Notes: a model not told the origin generated them from the sequence alone. A stretch of 64,000 nucleotides of DNA from Tupaia tana (GCA_026018925.1 JAKSZU010000005.1:22740779-22804778); one strand, 5' to 3'. Numbered from the stretch's first letter, positions 1-11,204 are shown. A program made the numbers and translations.

Positions 1-251
1 TTTTTTTTTTTTTTGGAGAGGTTTTTGCTATAAGGCACGTGTGCTCGCCAGAAAGACAGAGAGATAGAAAGTGAGAAATCACCCCCCAGGGGGGATGGCC
101 ATGCCATCCCTTCTCCTCCATTCTCCTCTTGGGATCTTGGGAATGCATGCATATGCGCCCGGCGTGAGTTTAAGCCACCGGTTCGGGACTCAAACCGCAG
201 TCGACTACATGGGAGTTCAGCAACATAGCCATTATGCTAACTGCTGGTCCC
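1..251 (-). mobile_element. family A tRNA-SINE
   Basis: Minus-strand copy cut by the window edge inside its A-tail. It keeps the AGAGGTTTTTGC...GCTGGTCCC order of the family, with the C6 palindrome region at 80-95. Confidence 0.85.
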
Positions 252-285
252 CAGACTTACAAAGTATCTTAAAGAGCACATATGG

Positions 286-482
286 GGACCAGCAGGTGGC
301 GTGGTGGTTAAGGTGCTGGACACTCCCACATGGCTGACCAGGGTTCAAGTCCTGAATCTGGTGGCTTGCTTTCTCACTTCCTCTCTCTTTCACTCTCACT
401 CTCTGTCTCTCTCTGGTCAAATTAAGAAATAAATGAATGAATAAATAAAATAAAATAAATAATTATTTAAAAAAAAAAAAAA
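286..482 (+). mobile_element. family B tRNA-SINE with target duplication
   Basis: Short family: GGACCAGCAGGTGGCGTGG head, B box GGTTCAAGTCC, CT-rich stretch, CTGGTCAAATTAA, then an AAATAAATAAA-type tail. The duplication AAAGAGCACATATGG (271-285 and 483-497) is perfect, so the insertion is young. Confidence 0.92.
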
Positions 483-509
483 AAAGAGCACATATGGCTT
501 GCATTGTTA

Positions 510-585
510 TTAGGTCGTCAGAAAAGTCATGACGTATTTTTGTTTTTCTTCGCAAAAGTGCATCATGACTTTTCTGATGACCTAA
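510..585. mobile_element. 76-bp mariner-type MITE
   Basis: Ends are TTAGGTC and GACCTAA, and the outer ~34 bp on each side are near-perfect inverted repeats (TTAGGTCrTCAGAAAAGTCA). It is flanked on both sides by TA (508-509 and 586-587), the target duplication of Tc1/mariner transposases. Size and layout resemble human MADE1 (80 bp, from Hsmar1), but the inverted repeat differs after TTAGGT. It has no coding capacity. Confidence 0.8.
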
Positions 586-849
586 TATTTCTATTAAGGA
601 GCACTGGTCTGAACTTTCTCCCCTGTTGTTTTGCAGTAGCTATTTCATCACAGGAAAACCCTCTGATAGTAATGCCTGATGATCTGGCAACTTGATTAAG
701 AGCTTCTCACTCGCCCAGTTTCACATCTATTTGTGCTAGTCAACATGTCTCCAACTTCATTTCTTTTATAATAGTCCATGTTTAATTTCAGATGGCTAGA
801 ATGAGTCATATATTTAATATGTGTGCATATGAATTTGTTGTTTGTTTGG

Positions 850-1095
850 GTTTTTTTCAGCCGGAGGGTGTGTACACTCACCAGGGGTGAGGTAGGGGGG
901 AGAGAATGTAAATCCCAATGGGGTATGGCCATGCCACAATCATTTTACCTCCAGTTCTCCATCCCATTAGGATTTAGGGCATGCACACACATGTGCCTGG
1001 CATGTTTTTCAAGCCTCGGGGGCAGGATTCTAACCTGGTCAGCCATGTGGAATCCAGCTCTCAAAGCATAGCACTGCACTACCAGGCTGGCTCAA
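850..1095 (-). mobile_element. old family A/D-like tRNA-SINE
   Basis: Diverged minus-strand copy. The TTCTCCATCCCATTAGGATTT and GGCATGCACACACATGTGCC body blocks match the family. Confidence 0.65.
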
Positions 1096-1107
1096 TAATT
1101 TCTTATG

Positions 1108-1386
1108 GGAACCAGCAGTTAGCGTAATGGCTATGTCACTGGACTCCCACGTAGTCGACCGCGGTTCATGTCCCGGACCCGGTGGTTTAAAACTCACTTG
1201 GGAGCGTGTGCGTGCATGCCCGAGATCCTGAGAGAAGAATGGAGGAGAAGGGATTGCGGCGTGACCATCCCCCCGGGGGGTGATTTCTCGCTTTCAGTCT
1301 CTATGTCTCTCTCTGTCTGTCTGGTGAGCGCATGTGCCCTATAGTGAAAAACCTCTCCAAAAAATAATAATAATAATAATAATAAT
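1108..1386 (+). mobile_element. family A tRNA-SINE with AAT-repeat tail
   Basis: Full-length copy with duplication AATAATTTCTTATG (1094-1107 and 1387-1400). Its tail has grown into an AAT repeat. Confidence 0.92.
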
Positions 1387-1582
1387 AATAATTTCTTATG
1401 TATTTTATGTAACCCTTTTAAGCATGTTTATTTTAATTTTCATGTTTTTTGGCAGCCACATCAAAAGAGCCACTTAAGATGACTGAAGGATGGCGGTTCC
1501 ATTAATAAAGCTAAGAAATGTTTTCTTCCTTCTTTTTTTCTGAACTGTCCGCTTTTCATGGCAGAAAAGCTTCCTCTAGTTT

Positions 1583-1634
1583 ATTAATCTATATCATGCC
1601 AATGTTATAGATTAATCTATATCACGCCAATGTT
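1583..1634. repeat. 28-bp tandem duplication
   Basis: ATTAATCTATATCAYGCCAA followed by TGTTATAG is present twice in a row, with one T/C difference in the shared part. Confidence 0.8.
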
Positions 1635-1659
1635 TGGCCACTGGGCCAAAGCCAGAAAC

Positions 1660-3100
1660 TACAAATCACTAGCCCTTACTTAAGAATACTGATGTAAAAG
1701 TCCTCAAGAAAATACTAGCAAATTGAATTTATTAATAAAATTCACTAAAAGGAATACATATCATGATCAAGTGGGATTTATTCCAAAATGCAAGAGTGGT
1801 TCACATATGAAAATCAATCAATGTAGCACACGTTAACAGAAAGAAGGAAAATAATACACAATCATCTCAACACTGAGAAAGCATCTAACAAAATTCAGCA
1901 TCCTTTATTGATAAAAACAAAGTACCAATAAAAGGAAATTACATCAACAAATAAAGATCATGTATGAAAGTCCCGTAGGTAACACTATACTCACTGGGGG
2001 AGGTCTGAAATCTTTTCCCTTAAATCAAATCTAAGATGTCCACTTTGACCATTTCTATTCAATATGGTACTAGAAATTCTAGTCAGAGCAATAAAAGGTA
2101 TCCGAAACAGAAGGAAAAACGTAAAATTATCTCAGTTCACAAATGACATGATTTCATAGGTAGAAAACCTTAAAGAGCCCATAAAAAAATCAGAGTAATG
2201 AATGAATTCTGAAAAGTCGCAGGATAGCAAAATCGACACACAAAATCAGTTTTGTTTCTATGTGCTAGCAATGAACGATCTGAAAAAGAAATTAAGAAAA
2301 CAATTCCATTAAAATAGCAACAAAATGAATAAAATACTGAGGAATATACTTGACCTAAGAGGCTAGTGACTTGAACACTGAAAACTAAAAAATGGTGCCC
2401 AAAAGAAATTAAAGACAACATAAAAAAATGGAAGAACATCCCATGTTCACGGGTTAGAAGACAATATTGTTAATATGTCAAAGTTATTTAAAGCAATCTA
2501 CACAGTCAGTGTAATACCTAACAAAATTCCGTGGTATTTTTTGTAGAAATAGAAAATTCATATGGAATCTCAAAGCGCCCCAAGTAGCCAAAACAATCTT
2601 GAAAGAGAAAAAGGATAAAGTTAGAAGCCTCATATTTTCTGATTTAAGACTTACTACAGAGCTACAATAATCAAAACAGTGTTGGCCCAGCTATGGTGCC
2701 ACATGCTGCTAAGATACAATGCTCCCTACGTAGGATCACATGGAAGGCCCAAGTTTGATTCCAAGAACAATGTAAGCACCAGGCAAGCCTGTAATCCCAG
2801 TGATCAGAAGGCTAAGGAAGGAGGCTTCTGAGCTTGAGGATGGCCTGGGCAACATAGTGTGAGACCCTGTGAGTCAAGCCTGGTGGCTTGCACTTGTAGT
2901 CCTAACTACTCAGGTGGTGAGCTAAGATCATGACACAGGGAGACCTTGTCTTAGAAGACAAAGAAAACCAGAGTGTTATTGGTATGAAGACAGACATACA
3001 GACCAATAGAGTAAAATGGCCTAGAAATAAACTCTCATATACATGGTTAACTGATTTTCAACAAGAGTGTTAAAACCTTTTAATGGGGGGAAAGAACAGT
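1660..3100 (+). mobile_element. L1 ORF2 fragment (reverse transcriptase onward), degraded
   Basis: Reads in the plus direction through stretches matching L1 ORF2 (the Q-x-GF-I and INVxHHINR-type region, then the LLFDxG-like part), with many stops. It is interrupted at 2684-2963 by the composite SINE and resumes until about 3100. It is 5' truncated. Confidence 0.75.
2684..2963 (+). mobile_element. composite tRNA/7SL-like SINE inside L1
   Basis: It splits an L1 ORF2 segment; flanking repeats AAAACAGTGTT (2673-2683) and AAAACCAGAGTGTT (2964-2977) look like a diverged target duplication. The first ~95 bp hold a B-box-like TTTGATTCC. Two later blocks resemble 7SL/Alu: CCTGTAATCCCAG with GGCCTGGGCAACATAGTG and GAGACCCTG, then TTGTAGTCCTAACTACTCAGG with GAGCTAAGATCATG. 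No other copy was found in the window. Confidence 0.65.
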
Positions 3101-3434
3101 CTTTTTTTACTGTAATTTCTAATTTACATATAATAGTTGTACATATTTATGTGATAATGTATGGTTTGTCAAAGCATGTATACAATGAGTAACCATTAAA
3201 TTTGGGTAATAAACATCCATTGCCTCCAATATTTACCATTACTTTATTATGCACATTCAAAATCCACTCTTTCAGTTATTTTGAAATCGATATTGAATTG
3301 TCACCTACTCTATTGTGCTACCCATTCCATTTATTTATTTGTCTTGAAAGAAGACCTACTAATGGCCAACAGCTCAATGAGAAAATGTTCAACGTCACTC
3401 GTCATCAGGGAAATGTAAATCAAAACCACAATGA
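3101..3434. mobile_element. old L1-like segments between two L1 copies
   Basis: 3110-3350 resembles an ancient L1 untranslated segment; its orientation is not settled. 3355-3434 matches the part of L1 that encodes the end of ORF2 but lies out of order with the sequence after 3435. This indicates at least three separate L1 pieces joined here. Confidence 0.45.
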
Positions 3435-4580
3435 AGACTTCATAAATAAGACCCCCAAAGCTCAGGCAACAATCCAAAAAAATAGACAAGTGGGATTACA
3501 TCAGGTTAAACACTTCTGCAGAGCAAAAGAAACAATAATTAGAGTGAAGAGACAACCCTCAGAATGAGAGAATATATTTGCAAACTCTGCCTCAGATAAG
3601 GGACTGATAATCAGAATATAGAAGGAACTCAAGCAGCTTATCTGGGGAAAAAAAAATCCAGGTAAAAGATGGGCAAAAGAGCTGAACAGACAACTCTCCA
3701 AGGAAGACATAGGAAAAGACAAAAAGTGTATGAAAAAATGTTCAACATCCCTTATCATGAGGGAGATGCATCAAAACTACAATGAGATACTAACTAACCC
3801 CAGTAAAATGGTTAAGATGAGAAATACAAAGAATGATAAGTGCTGGCGAGGCTGTGGGAAAAGGGAACTCTCCTGCACTGTTGGTGGGAATCACTGTGGA
3901 GAATAACATGGAGATTCCTCAAAACCCCACAAATAGAACTACCATATGACCCAGTAATTCCACTCCTGGGTATTTATCTAAAGGACAGAAATACACTCAG
4001 TCAGAAAAGTACTTGCACGGTCATGTTTATTTCAGCATTATTCACAATTGCTAAAACACGGAATCAACCCCAAAATCCCAGAACAGATGAATAGATTGAA
4101 AAGTGTGTTACATAAGCACTATGGAATACTACTCAGTCATAAAAAATGATGAGACCAGGCATTTGGTCAAAAGTGGATGAATATAGAAGATTTCATGTGA
4201 GTGAAGCAAACCAGACTTTGAAAGAGAAGCATTTTATGTTCTCACTTAATATATACCAAATGTCTGCACCCTGTGACAGAAACTGAAAGACTGGAAGATA
4301 AAAAAAGACAAAGCAACTATAGACAGTGTGGGAAAAGGGTGAACAACGGGAGGGGTTGAGGGGGGCAGAGACTCAAGGTGGGGAAAGAAGCAAAACATTT
4401 AATGAACACAAAAATGGAAAATTATCTGGTGATGATAATATATATGGTAATATTTCTGAACTGGGCTAATATACAATGCATTCATTCTGGGAAAATCTAT
4501 TTTGTATGCTGTAAAGATGTACAGTGACTGAATGCAAAACATGATAAAAGAAAGAAAAGAAAACACACACACGCACACAC
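3435..4580 (+). mobile_element. L1 ORF2 C-terminus and 3' UTR
   Basis: Translates in pieces to the L1 ORF2 tail (KAQxxxxKxDKWD-type, CWRGCGEKG-type and IPLLGIYxKD-type motifs) with frameshifts. It then has a 3' UTR shared with the copy at 43.0-44.2 kb, and ends in a CA repeat at 4564-4590. Confidence 0.8.
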
Positions 4581-4590
4581 ACACACACAC

Positions 4591-5050
4591 TGAAGTATCA
4601 TCTTACTTCAGTTAGAATGGCTATTATAAAAAAGAGAATAACAAGTGCTAGCAAGGTTGTGGAGAAAGTAGTTTGCGGGAACCAGCAGTTAGCATAATGG
4701 CTATGTCGCTAGACTCCCACGTAGTCGACCGTGGTTCACGTCCCGGACCTGATGGCTTAAAACACGCCGGGCACGTGTGCGTGCGTGCCCAAGATCCCGA
4801 GAGGAGAATGGAGGAGAAGGGACTGCGGTGTGACCATCCCCCCTGGGGGGTGATTTTTCGCTTTCTGTCTCTATGTCTCTCTCTGTCTGTCTGGCGAGCG
4901 CCCTATAGCGAAAATCTCTCCAAAAAAAAAAAAAAAAAAAAAAAAGAAAGAAAGAAAGAAAGTAGTTTGCAACAAATGGCACCAGGAAAACCGGGTATTG
5001 ACATGGCAATTAATAAAGTTGGACTCCTCCCTAACAAACAAACAAAGAAA
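4591..5050 (+). mobile_element. L1 fragment split by a family A SINE
   Basis: 4591-4676 and 4971-5030 resemble L1 ORF2 sequence. The SINE at 4677-4956 entered with the duplication AGAAAGTAGTTTGC (4663-4676 and 4957-4970). Confidence 0.55.
4677..4956 (+). mobile_element. family A tRNA-SINE nested in L1
   Basis: Full-length, with duplication AGAAAGTAGTTTGC (4663-4676, 4957-4970) and an A-tail extended by a GAAA repeat. Confidence 0.92.
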
Positions 5051-5199
5051 AGAAGTCAATATTTTATGCTGTAAGAAACCACGAGTTTTGGTGTAAGGGA
5101 AAAGAGATACACAGAACAGACTGTGGTAAGGATAATTTGAATTAATATTGATTGAACTTACACATTTCTTTCTTTTACTGAGAAAAAGCATGTGATAGC

Positions 5200-5415
5200 A
5201 TGTTTACAAGCACAGGTAAGAGAAAGACAGGTATTTGTGACAGAACCACACCATGCCACAATCCTTTCTGCTCTGACCTTCTAGTTAGCCCCCACACAGG
5301 CATGCACAATCGTGCCTGGCTGTTTAGGTTGGACTGGGAACCAAACCCAGCCACCCATGTGCCTCCAGTTACTAAGCAGCTGCACCCTCCCACTTGTACC
5401 ACCATAGCTGGACCC
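5200..5415 (-). mobile_element. old tRNA-SINE remnant
   Basis: Diverged minus-strand body and head (ACCATGCCACAATCC, then CAGGCATGCACAATCGTGCC, ending ATAGCTGGACCC). Confidence 0.5.
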
Positions 5416-5439
5416 TTTACCTGTGACTTTTTGTTGTTG

Positions 5440-5680
5440 TTGTTAGGTTTCTGCCATAGGGTGTGTGTGCTCGCCAGACAGAGAGAGAGTGGTAAAGTGA
5501 GAAATCACCCCCCAGGAGGGGTGCCCATGCTGCAATCCCTCTCTTCTATCTCCTGTTGGAATTCTGGACACACATGAACACACACTCGGTGTGATCTTCA
5601 AATCACTGGGTCCAAGATTCGAACCACGGTTGACTATTTGGGAGTCCAGCACATTAACTACCATGCTAACTGCTGGCTTC
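5440..5680 (-). mobile_element. family A tRNA-SINE
   Basis: Minus-strand copy ending CTAACTGCTGGCT; moderately diverged. Confidence 0.82.
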
Positions 5681-5689
5681 TTAAGTTGT

Positions 5690-5972
5690 GATTTTTAAAA
5701 ATAACCTGTCTACTGGAAGGGCCCAGAAGCACTGAGACCCTGGAAGCAAAAAGCAGAGTTTGAATTCTGAATAACATTCCCCACTAAAAGAAACAAAGGC
5801 GATTCCAAAACTGAGCAGGGGAGGAAAGTACCAGATGAGTCTGAAACATCAGAAAGCTGACATGCTCAAAACCAATAGGGGCATATCAAAAAGGTATGGA
5901 CGGACCTGACAGGGCTCTCCCTGCCAGGTATAGAACAGTTTGAGTGAAACAGGACTTACTATAATTGTTATG
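5690..5972. other. unassigned downstream sequence
   Basis: No ORF or repeat that I can name. It may be an old transposon remnant. Confidence 0.3.
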
Positions 5973-5986
5973 AAAATCCATGTCCC

Positions 5987-6255
5987 AGGACCAGCAGTTA
6001 GCGTAATGGCTATGTCGCTGGACTCCCATGTAGTCGAACGCGGTTCACGTCCCAGACCCAGTGGCTTAAACTCACGCCGGGCGTATGTGCGCGTGTGCCC
6101 AAGATCCCGAGAGGAGAATGGAGGAGAAGGGATTGTGGCATTGAGAAATCACCCCCCGGGGGGTGATTTCTCACTTTCTATCTCTCTGTCTCTGTCTGTC
6201 TGGCGAGTGCATGTGCCCTATAGCAAAAACCTCTCAAAAAAAAGAAAAGAAAAAA
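5987..6255 (+). mobile_element. family A tRNA-SINE with enlarged palindrome
   Basis: Full-length, with duplication AAAATCCATGTCCC (5973-5986, 6256-6269). Its usual C6-T-G6 centre has become a perfect 32-bp palindrome at 6142-6173. Confidence 0.92.
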
Positions 6256-6269
6256 AAAATCCATGTCCC

Positions 6270-7077
6270 TACAAGACAAAGAAAAAACTAGTGTTTGGAG
6301 ATGACTATTACAATGCCTCATGCTTAAAATTAGTGTTATTAATGAGAAAGAATTAAGCAGTCACCATGCCTTTTTTCAGAGTAATTTCCTCAACTGACCA
6401 GTGAAATCACTTCTCTGAAAAACTCAGCATATAAATGTAAAAGAGACAAAATTGAATATCACCATTTTGCAATACTCAGAGAAATAAACAATACAGGTAT
6501 TATTAATAAGTAGGCTGTTAGTAAATGGGATGTTCAATTTGATGCCAAAATAATGTCCCACAGAGCATCTGTTAAGTAAGAGAAAAAACTGGACCTTTAA
6601 AATGAAAAAATAACCAAGTAATTAAATTTAACATCAATAATAGTGAGACAAACTAACACTGTACCCTCCTAAAGCAATTCCATATGAAGTACACATCATC
6701 TTTCCTAACATGTTTATTCTGACTCTAAGTGCTTACATGACAACAGGCATAGCAGAAACTACAAGGAGAGAACAATGACATAAAACACATATAGTCAGAT
6801 GATTTTACAACTAGTCTGGTTCAAAGAGTCAATGAACAATTTTTAAAAACGTCAATACAGAGGGGAAGAGATGAGGAGACTATGCAACACAGAGACTGAA
6901 GAGTGATAACCAAATACAATGCAGGAGCCTTAACTGGTAACTAGTGCAAATATAAGGCAACCATTTAGGGACAACAGAAGGATGACTTTGCATGAATGGT
7001 TTCATCACTAATGATGGCTAGGTTATGCTACAGTAACAAAGATCTCAAATTCCCAGCAGCTCAAAACAAAAATCCTC
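6270..7077. other. unassigned downstream sequence
   Basis: AT-rich, no supported gene. Some blocks look like decayed transposon sequence but I cannot name one. Confidence 0.3.
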
Positions 7078-7328
7078 AGGACCAGCAGTTTGCGTAATGG
7101 CTATGTCGCTGGACTCCCAAGTAATCGACTGCGGTTGGAGTCCCGGAGCCGGTGGCTTAAACTCACGCCAGGCGTGTGTGCATGCGTGCCCAAGATCCCG
7201 AGAGGAGAATGGAGGAGAAGGGATTGCAGCGTGACCATCCCCCCTAGGGGGTGATTTCTCACTTTCTATCTCTGTCTGGCGAGTGCATGCACCCTATAGC
7301 AAAAACCTCTCCAAAACAAAACAAAACG
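7078..7328 (+). mobile_element. family A tRNA-SINE
   Basis: Full-length, tail an AAAAC repeat; AAAATCCTC flanks both ends. Confidence 0.88.
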
Positions 7329-7439
7329 AAAATCCTCTCACTCCCACTTATTTAAAAATGTTAGATGTGTGACTTCTCCAATCTGCTGCTTTTTGTACAG
7401 GAGTAATTCTGCATCCCAACAACAACAAGATTTAATCAC

Positions 7440-7615
7440 GGTGGGTGGTTTCAGGTAGTGCTTTCCAAAATGTGACTCCATGAGTATTTGTTATCACAGA
7501 CTCCAAAATACTGCCCAATGCAACACTTCATTGCTAAGCAAATGCTTTTAACTGGAGAGTCCCAGGCCATACCTAAGGAATCAGATATCCAAGAGTAGGG
7601 CTGTAGAGTCTACTA
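7440..7615. mobile_element. possible MER58/MER20-like hAT remnant
   Basis: Weak resemblance to the non-autonomous hAT elements whose body reads CTGAATCAGA with flanking GGCCCAGG-type blocks. The terminal repeats are not clear, so this is tentative. Confidence 0.3.
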
Positions 7616-8667
7616 CCTTCTGAAAAGTTGCTTTCAGTTATACATTCTGCTATTTTATAAAAGGTACTGTGCAAAAGGATATTGTGTTTCCCTAGAACTA
7701 ACTATCGTAGTATTTATTAAAATGGCAGGGATGCGTGTTTCATATTTTCTCTTAAGGTACATCAATGACAAGAATATACGGTCTTTTTTGATATTTTTCT
7801 ATACTCCAGGCTATCTTCTAAATATGTTTCTAAAGCTTACAATTTACACATGCACACACAAACATAAATAGAATAGCTTCCACAATTTATTTAGTCAAGG
7901 TTTGCTAATGTCTCTTGGACTTCTACATGGAAAAGCCAACAAAATAACTAAGCATGACTAATGAAAATGGATCAATGTCCCTAATAAAAGTTTGCAATTG
8001 TTCCATATAGTTTTGTAGATAATCAGCACTTACTCCAATTAAAAAGAAAACTGGACATTTTTCAGTATTTTGAAGCTGAACATCTATAAAACATGTATCT
8101 ATGTATAGATATATATGTATATATATGTACTGACACTTGCCTCATCCCAGTTCTGCTACTCAAATATATAGAATTTAAAAAGAAGAAAAGGTTCCCTTTA
8201 TCTTTATTTACTCAAGATTCCCTAAGCTACTCCTAGCCTAGCTGACCTATTCAAAATACCCACAACAAAATTTCCTCTTTTCAGCCAGTCAGTATCTTCC
8301 TTGTATTTACATCAAGGCATGCCTTTGGAGAGACATTTTACCTTGAATGTATGTACTCGCTGGATCATGCCTTCAACCACCAAGCTGGCAAGAGTATAAT
8401 AAAATACTGATTGGAGGATCTGCAAGTGACAAGGTGAAAGTAAAATTTAATACTAGTATTCATGATATTTGTTGAGTCTTTTAGCTAATTATGCCTACTA
8501 TGAATATGTTCAAAATTATTTTTGTACAGAAGTATTATTTATCAACATCTGTTGGAAAACGAACTACTCACTTTACACTGTTATGTTAATGAAACATGGA
8601 GATCCATTCTAGGTGAGAGGAAAAAACTCACCACGCGACTTGATCTTATTTATTGTCACTTTGTTTT
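7616..8667. other. unassigned downstream sequence
   Basis: AT-rich, with a TA-rich patch at 8100-8135. No gene or clear repeat is seen. It could include the far end of the MTMR6 3' UTR. Confidence 0.3.
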
Positions 8668-8960
8668 GTTTAAAATTTATTTATTTCTCCCATGAGCATC
8701 AGGAGGGGGAAGGAGGGAGGAAGGAATGAAGGGTGGGAAAATGAAAAGAGACAAAAAGAGAACCCCCAGCAGGGTCTGAATGCCACGACCCACCCACAGC
8801 TTATCCAGTCCCGGATCACGGACACATGCGCGCCTGACACACTCGGGGAGGGATCTGGGCACAAACCTGGCATCCTCCCACGTGGTCAGCCTCAGAGCAT
8901 TCCATTTTACTCTGCATCATCCAGCCCCTTTTCTTTTTTTCCAAAAAAAAAAAAAAAAAA
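8668..8960 (-). mobile_element. family C SINE
   Basis: Different body from families A and B: on the minus strand GGGGCTGGATGATGCAGAG, then ATGCTCTGAGGCTGACCACG, CCTGCTGGGGGTTC, ending CTCATGGGAGAAATAAATAA. A second copy lies at 23416-23632. Head similarity to tRNA is weak. Confidence 0.65.
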
Positions 8961-8989
8961 CATTCAAAATAAAACAAACATTTAATTGC

Positions 8990-10943
8990 CTTTAAATAAT
9001 ATATGAAATAATTTACATGCAATACATCTAAACACACTGAAAAAAAAATCCAATTTTAAAAGACATATACACAATCTGCTTTTTGCCAACATATGCCCAA
9101 TAGGTCACTTAAAATGTTAACTGATGTCTGAGTCCATATGTGAACATACAGACACACACACACACACGCGTGCACACACATATATGCCTAAAGTTGAAGA
9201 AAGAGATAATAAACCAAAGAGTTGAATATAAAAAATCTGCCACAGAAGATTTTAAAACCACAATCAATGACTGGAACCAAGGCACAAAAGCTTCCCTTTA
9301 TAGTTACAGAGATTAAGTTTCCTTTCCCAAGGCTTAAATATGGAAATAGGAATGGTTAATAATCACATACTATATTCAATAATACATTTGTTATTGTTTA
9401 AAAAGGAGTATTTTTCTTATTATATAATGTATTACAGAAAAATCACTGGAAAAATAAACAGGATCAGATAAGCTTTGATATGATAAAGCTTTTTTACACA
9501 TGAAAAAGATGTTTATGTTCAAAACCAAGACAATAGATACAGGTGTACTAAAGAGAAGCATGAGGGATCCTATGCACATTTCCTAGTATCCTAATATGCT
9601 TGAATGATGCCTCATGTCACCCAGTTACTAAAACTGTCAAGGTTACAGCCAGCTGGGTGATACTGATACAGTTGCAAATTTGTTTGTTACTTAAAGATAT
9701 GTACAAGTATACAGACTAAACAATTAATATCACATAGCAAAACTGAAACCCTTCCCAGAGTTTAAGCTGCTTTTGTTAAACATTAATTTTATGCTAAGTT
9801 CTCCTTAATTTCCCTTTTCTTCTATATTTAACTGAGAAGAAAAATATGTCCCACATAGAAATGTTTTAAAATTCATGCACCCAAGCAAAATCTAATCTAT
9901 CCATACTTCCCTTTTTATTTAACCCCAAAGTTTCTACGTAAACTGAAAGTTGTATATTGTAGAAATAGCAACTCACTGAAAGATAAGGCAGTTTAAATAT
10001 GTACGTATATATTATTCACTGTTTCCAAGAACAGTTTAGAGCTTCAGTTCTTTAAATTTAAGTTACCAAAGGAATAAAGCCAACCACAAAATAATCAACA
10101 GAATGCTATAATCCATATATAAAAGACAGTCAAATGTGCTTATAAGTATTTCAAGAAATCGATTATCAGTCTAAGCTGTGAACAGTAAATCATCAAAAGT
10201 AGCACTAAACAAAGTGTAATCAGAACAAAACCTTCAGCTTCATTCATTTTGAGTATGGAAGTGAGGCAGGCTGAATGTGAAATAAACAATGTACTTCAGC
10301 AACTGTTTGTATCGGAGTATTGTAGCATGCAATGCCTATAGTCATGGGAGCACAATTCTTTACAATACTAACAAGGCTGACAAGAAGAACATCAAAAATA
10401 AAAAAATCTTGTTCTGGCTATAAAACTTATGGGTAAAGAATAAACTGAGATTTTTTTTAAGGCTTTCTTAGAAATATTATTCATGGCACTTCAACATTAA
10501 ACACCACTAATAGGCAAAATAAGTAAATATTCATAGTTATACAGTTACATAATTGAACGTACATGCCATGTTATTTATTAAGGACCATTTTGTCAAGTTT
10601 TACTTTCTTGCAGTTAAATTACATTTAAGGAAGGCTGTTCATGTTTGGCTGTAATTAACATATAAATCATACAAAGCGGTCAATTCACTAGTGTACAGTG
10701 AGAATTCTCTTTTGAGTAAATCTAACAATTGCCACTTATTTCTGATAGAACTGTCATTTCTTGCTAGAAATGCGATTAAACTGACTTATTTTTCTCACAA
10801 GAGCAGTTATTATCCTTTCTTCAACTATTAACTTACTGTTAAACCCTAAAATCACTAATAGACAAGTTCCTTTTGGCTATGGGCACAGATCATCCTTGCA
10901 ATAACCCATTTCTTGCCCTGCAGTCTAGAAAACACTTAGGAGT
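8990..10943 (-). other. MTMR6: probable MTMR6 3' UTR
   Basis: Nearly 2 kb directly after the stop codon with no SINE or L1 copy, although both lie densely on either side. It is AT-rich and holds only one short CA repeat near 9151-9180. Minus-strand AATAAA-type signals occur at several points (for example near 9914 and 10571), and I cannot tell which is used. Calling it UTR is inference from position and lack of insertions. Confidence 0.55.
9151..9180. repeat. CA microsatellite
   Basis: Short interrupted CA run inside the probable 3' UTR. Confidence 0.8.
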
Positions 10944-11204
10944 CTAACAAGTCATTCTCGCCACGCCATACTCCAAGCTGACCACAGCAGGTTCAGACTT
11001 GGAAAACTCTTCCGCATATTCACTGTAACGATTATCTGCTGGGTTGCTGCCCTCTATAGTTCGAAGAGCATCATTCACAGGTAGCAAAGTCTGTTCTTTA
11101 AAACACAGGGAAGTTTTGAGAGTAGGTGACTCAGGATGAACAGAAAGTAACAATTCCTTGGTGAGGATATCATCTGTCTGCTTATTTTTACGTTGTTTAA
11201 TTTT
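10944..11204 (-). CDS. MTMR6: MTMR6 exon 14, coding part (residues 536-621 and stop)
   Basis: 86 codons and a TAG stop. It starts [19 protein letters not shown], finishing the coiled coil, and runs through a polar tail to the end [11 protein letters not shown]. The acceptor is TTCTAG at 11205-11206. The tail has no known domain; its end matches human MTMR6 exactly as I remember it. Confidence 0.96.
   Translation of the reverse strand, partial: KIKQRKNKQTDDILTKELLLSVHPESPTLKTSLCFKEQTLLPVNDALRTIEGSNPADNRYSEYAEEFSKSEPAVVSLEYGVARMTC

Noticed and set aside
1-8660. A possible neighbouring gene downstream of MTMR6
   Set aside because: I found only repeats and AT-rich DNA, with no exon-like frame matching a protein I know.
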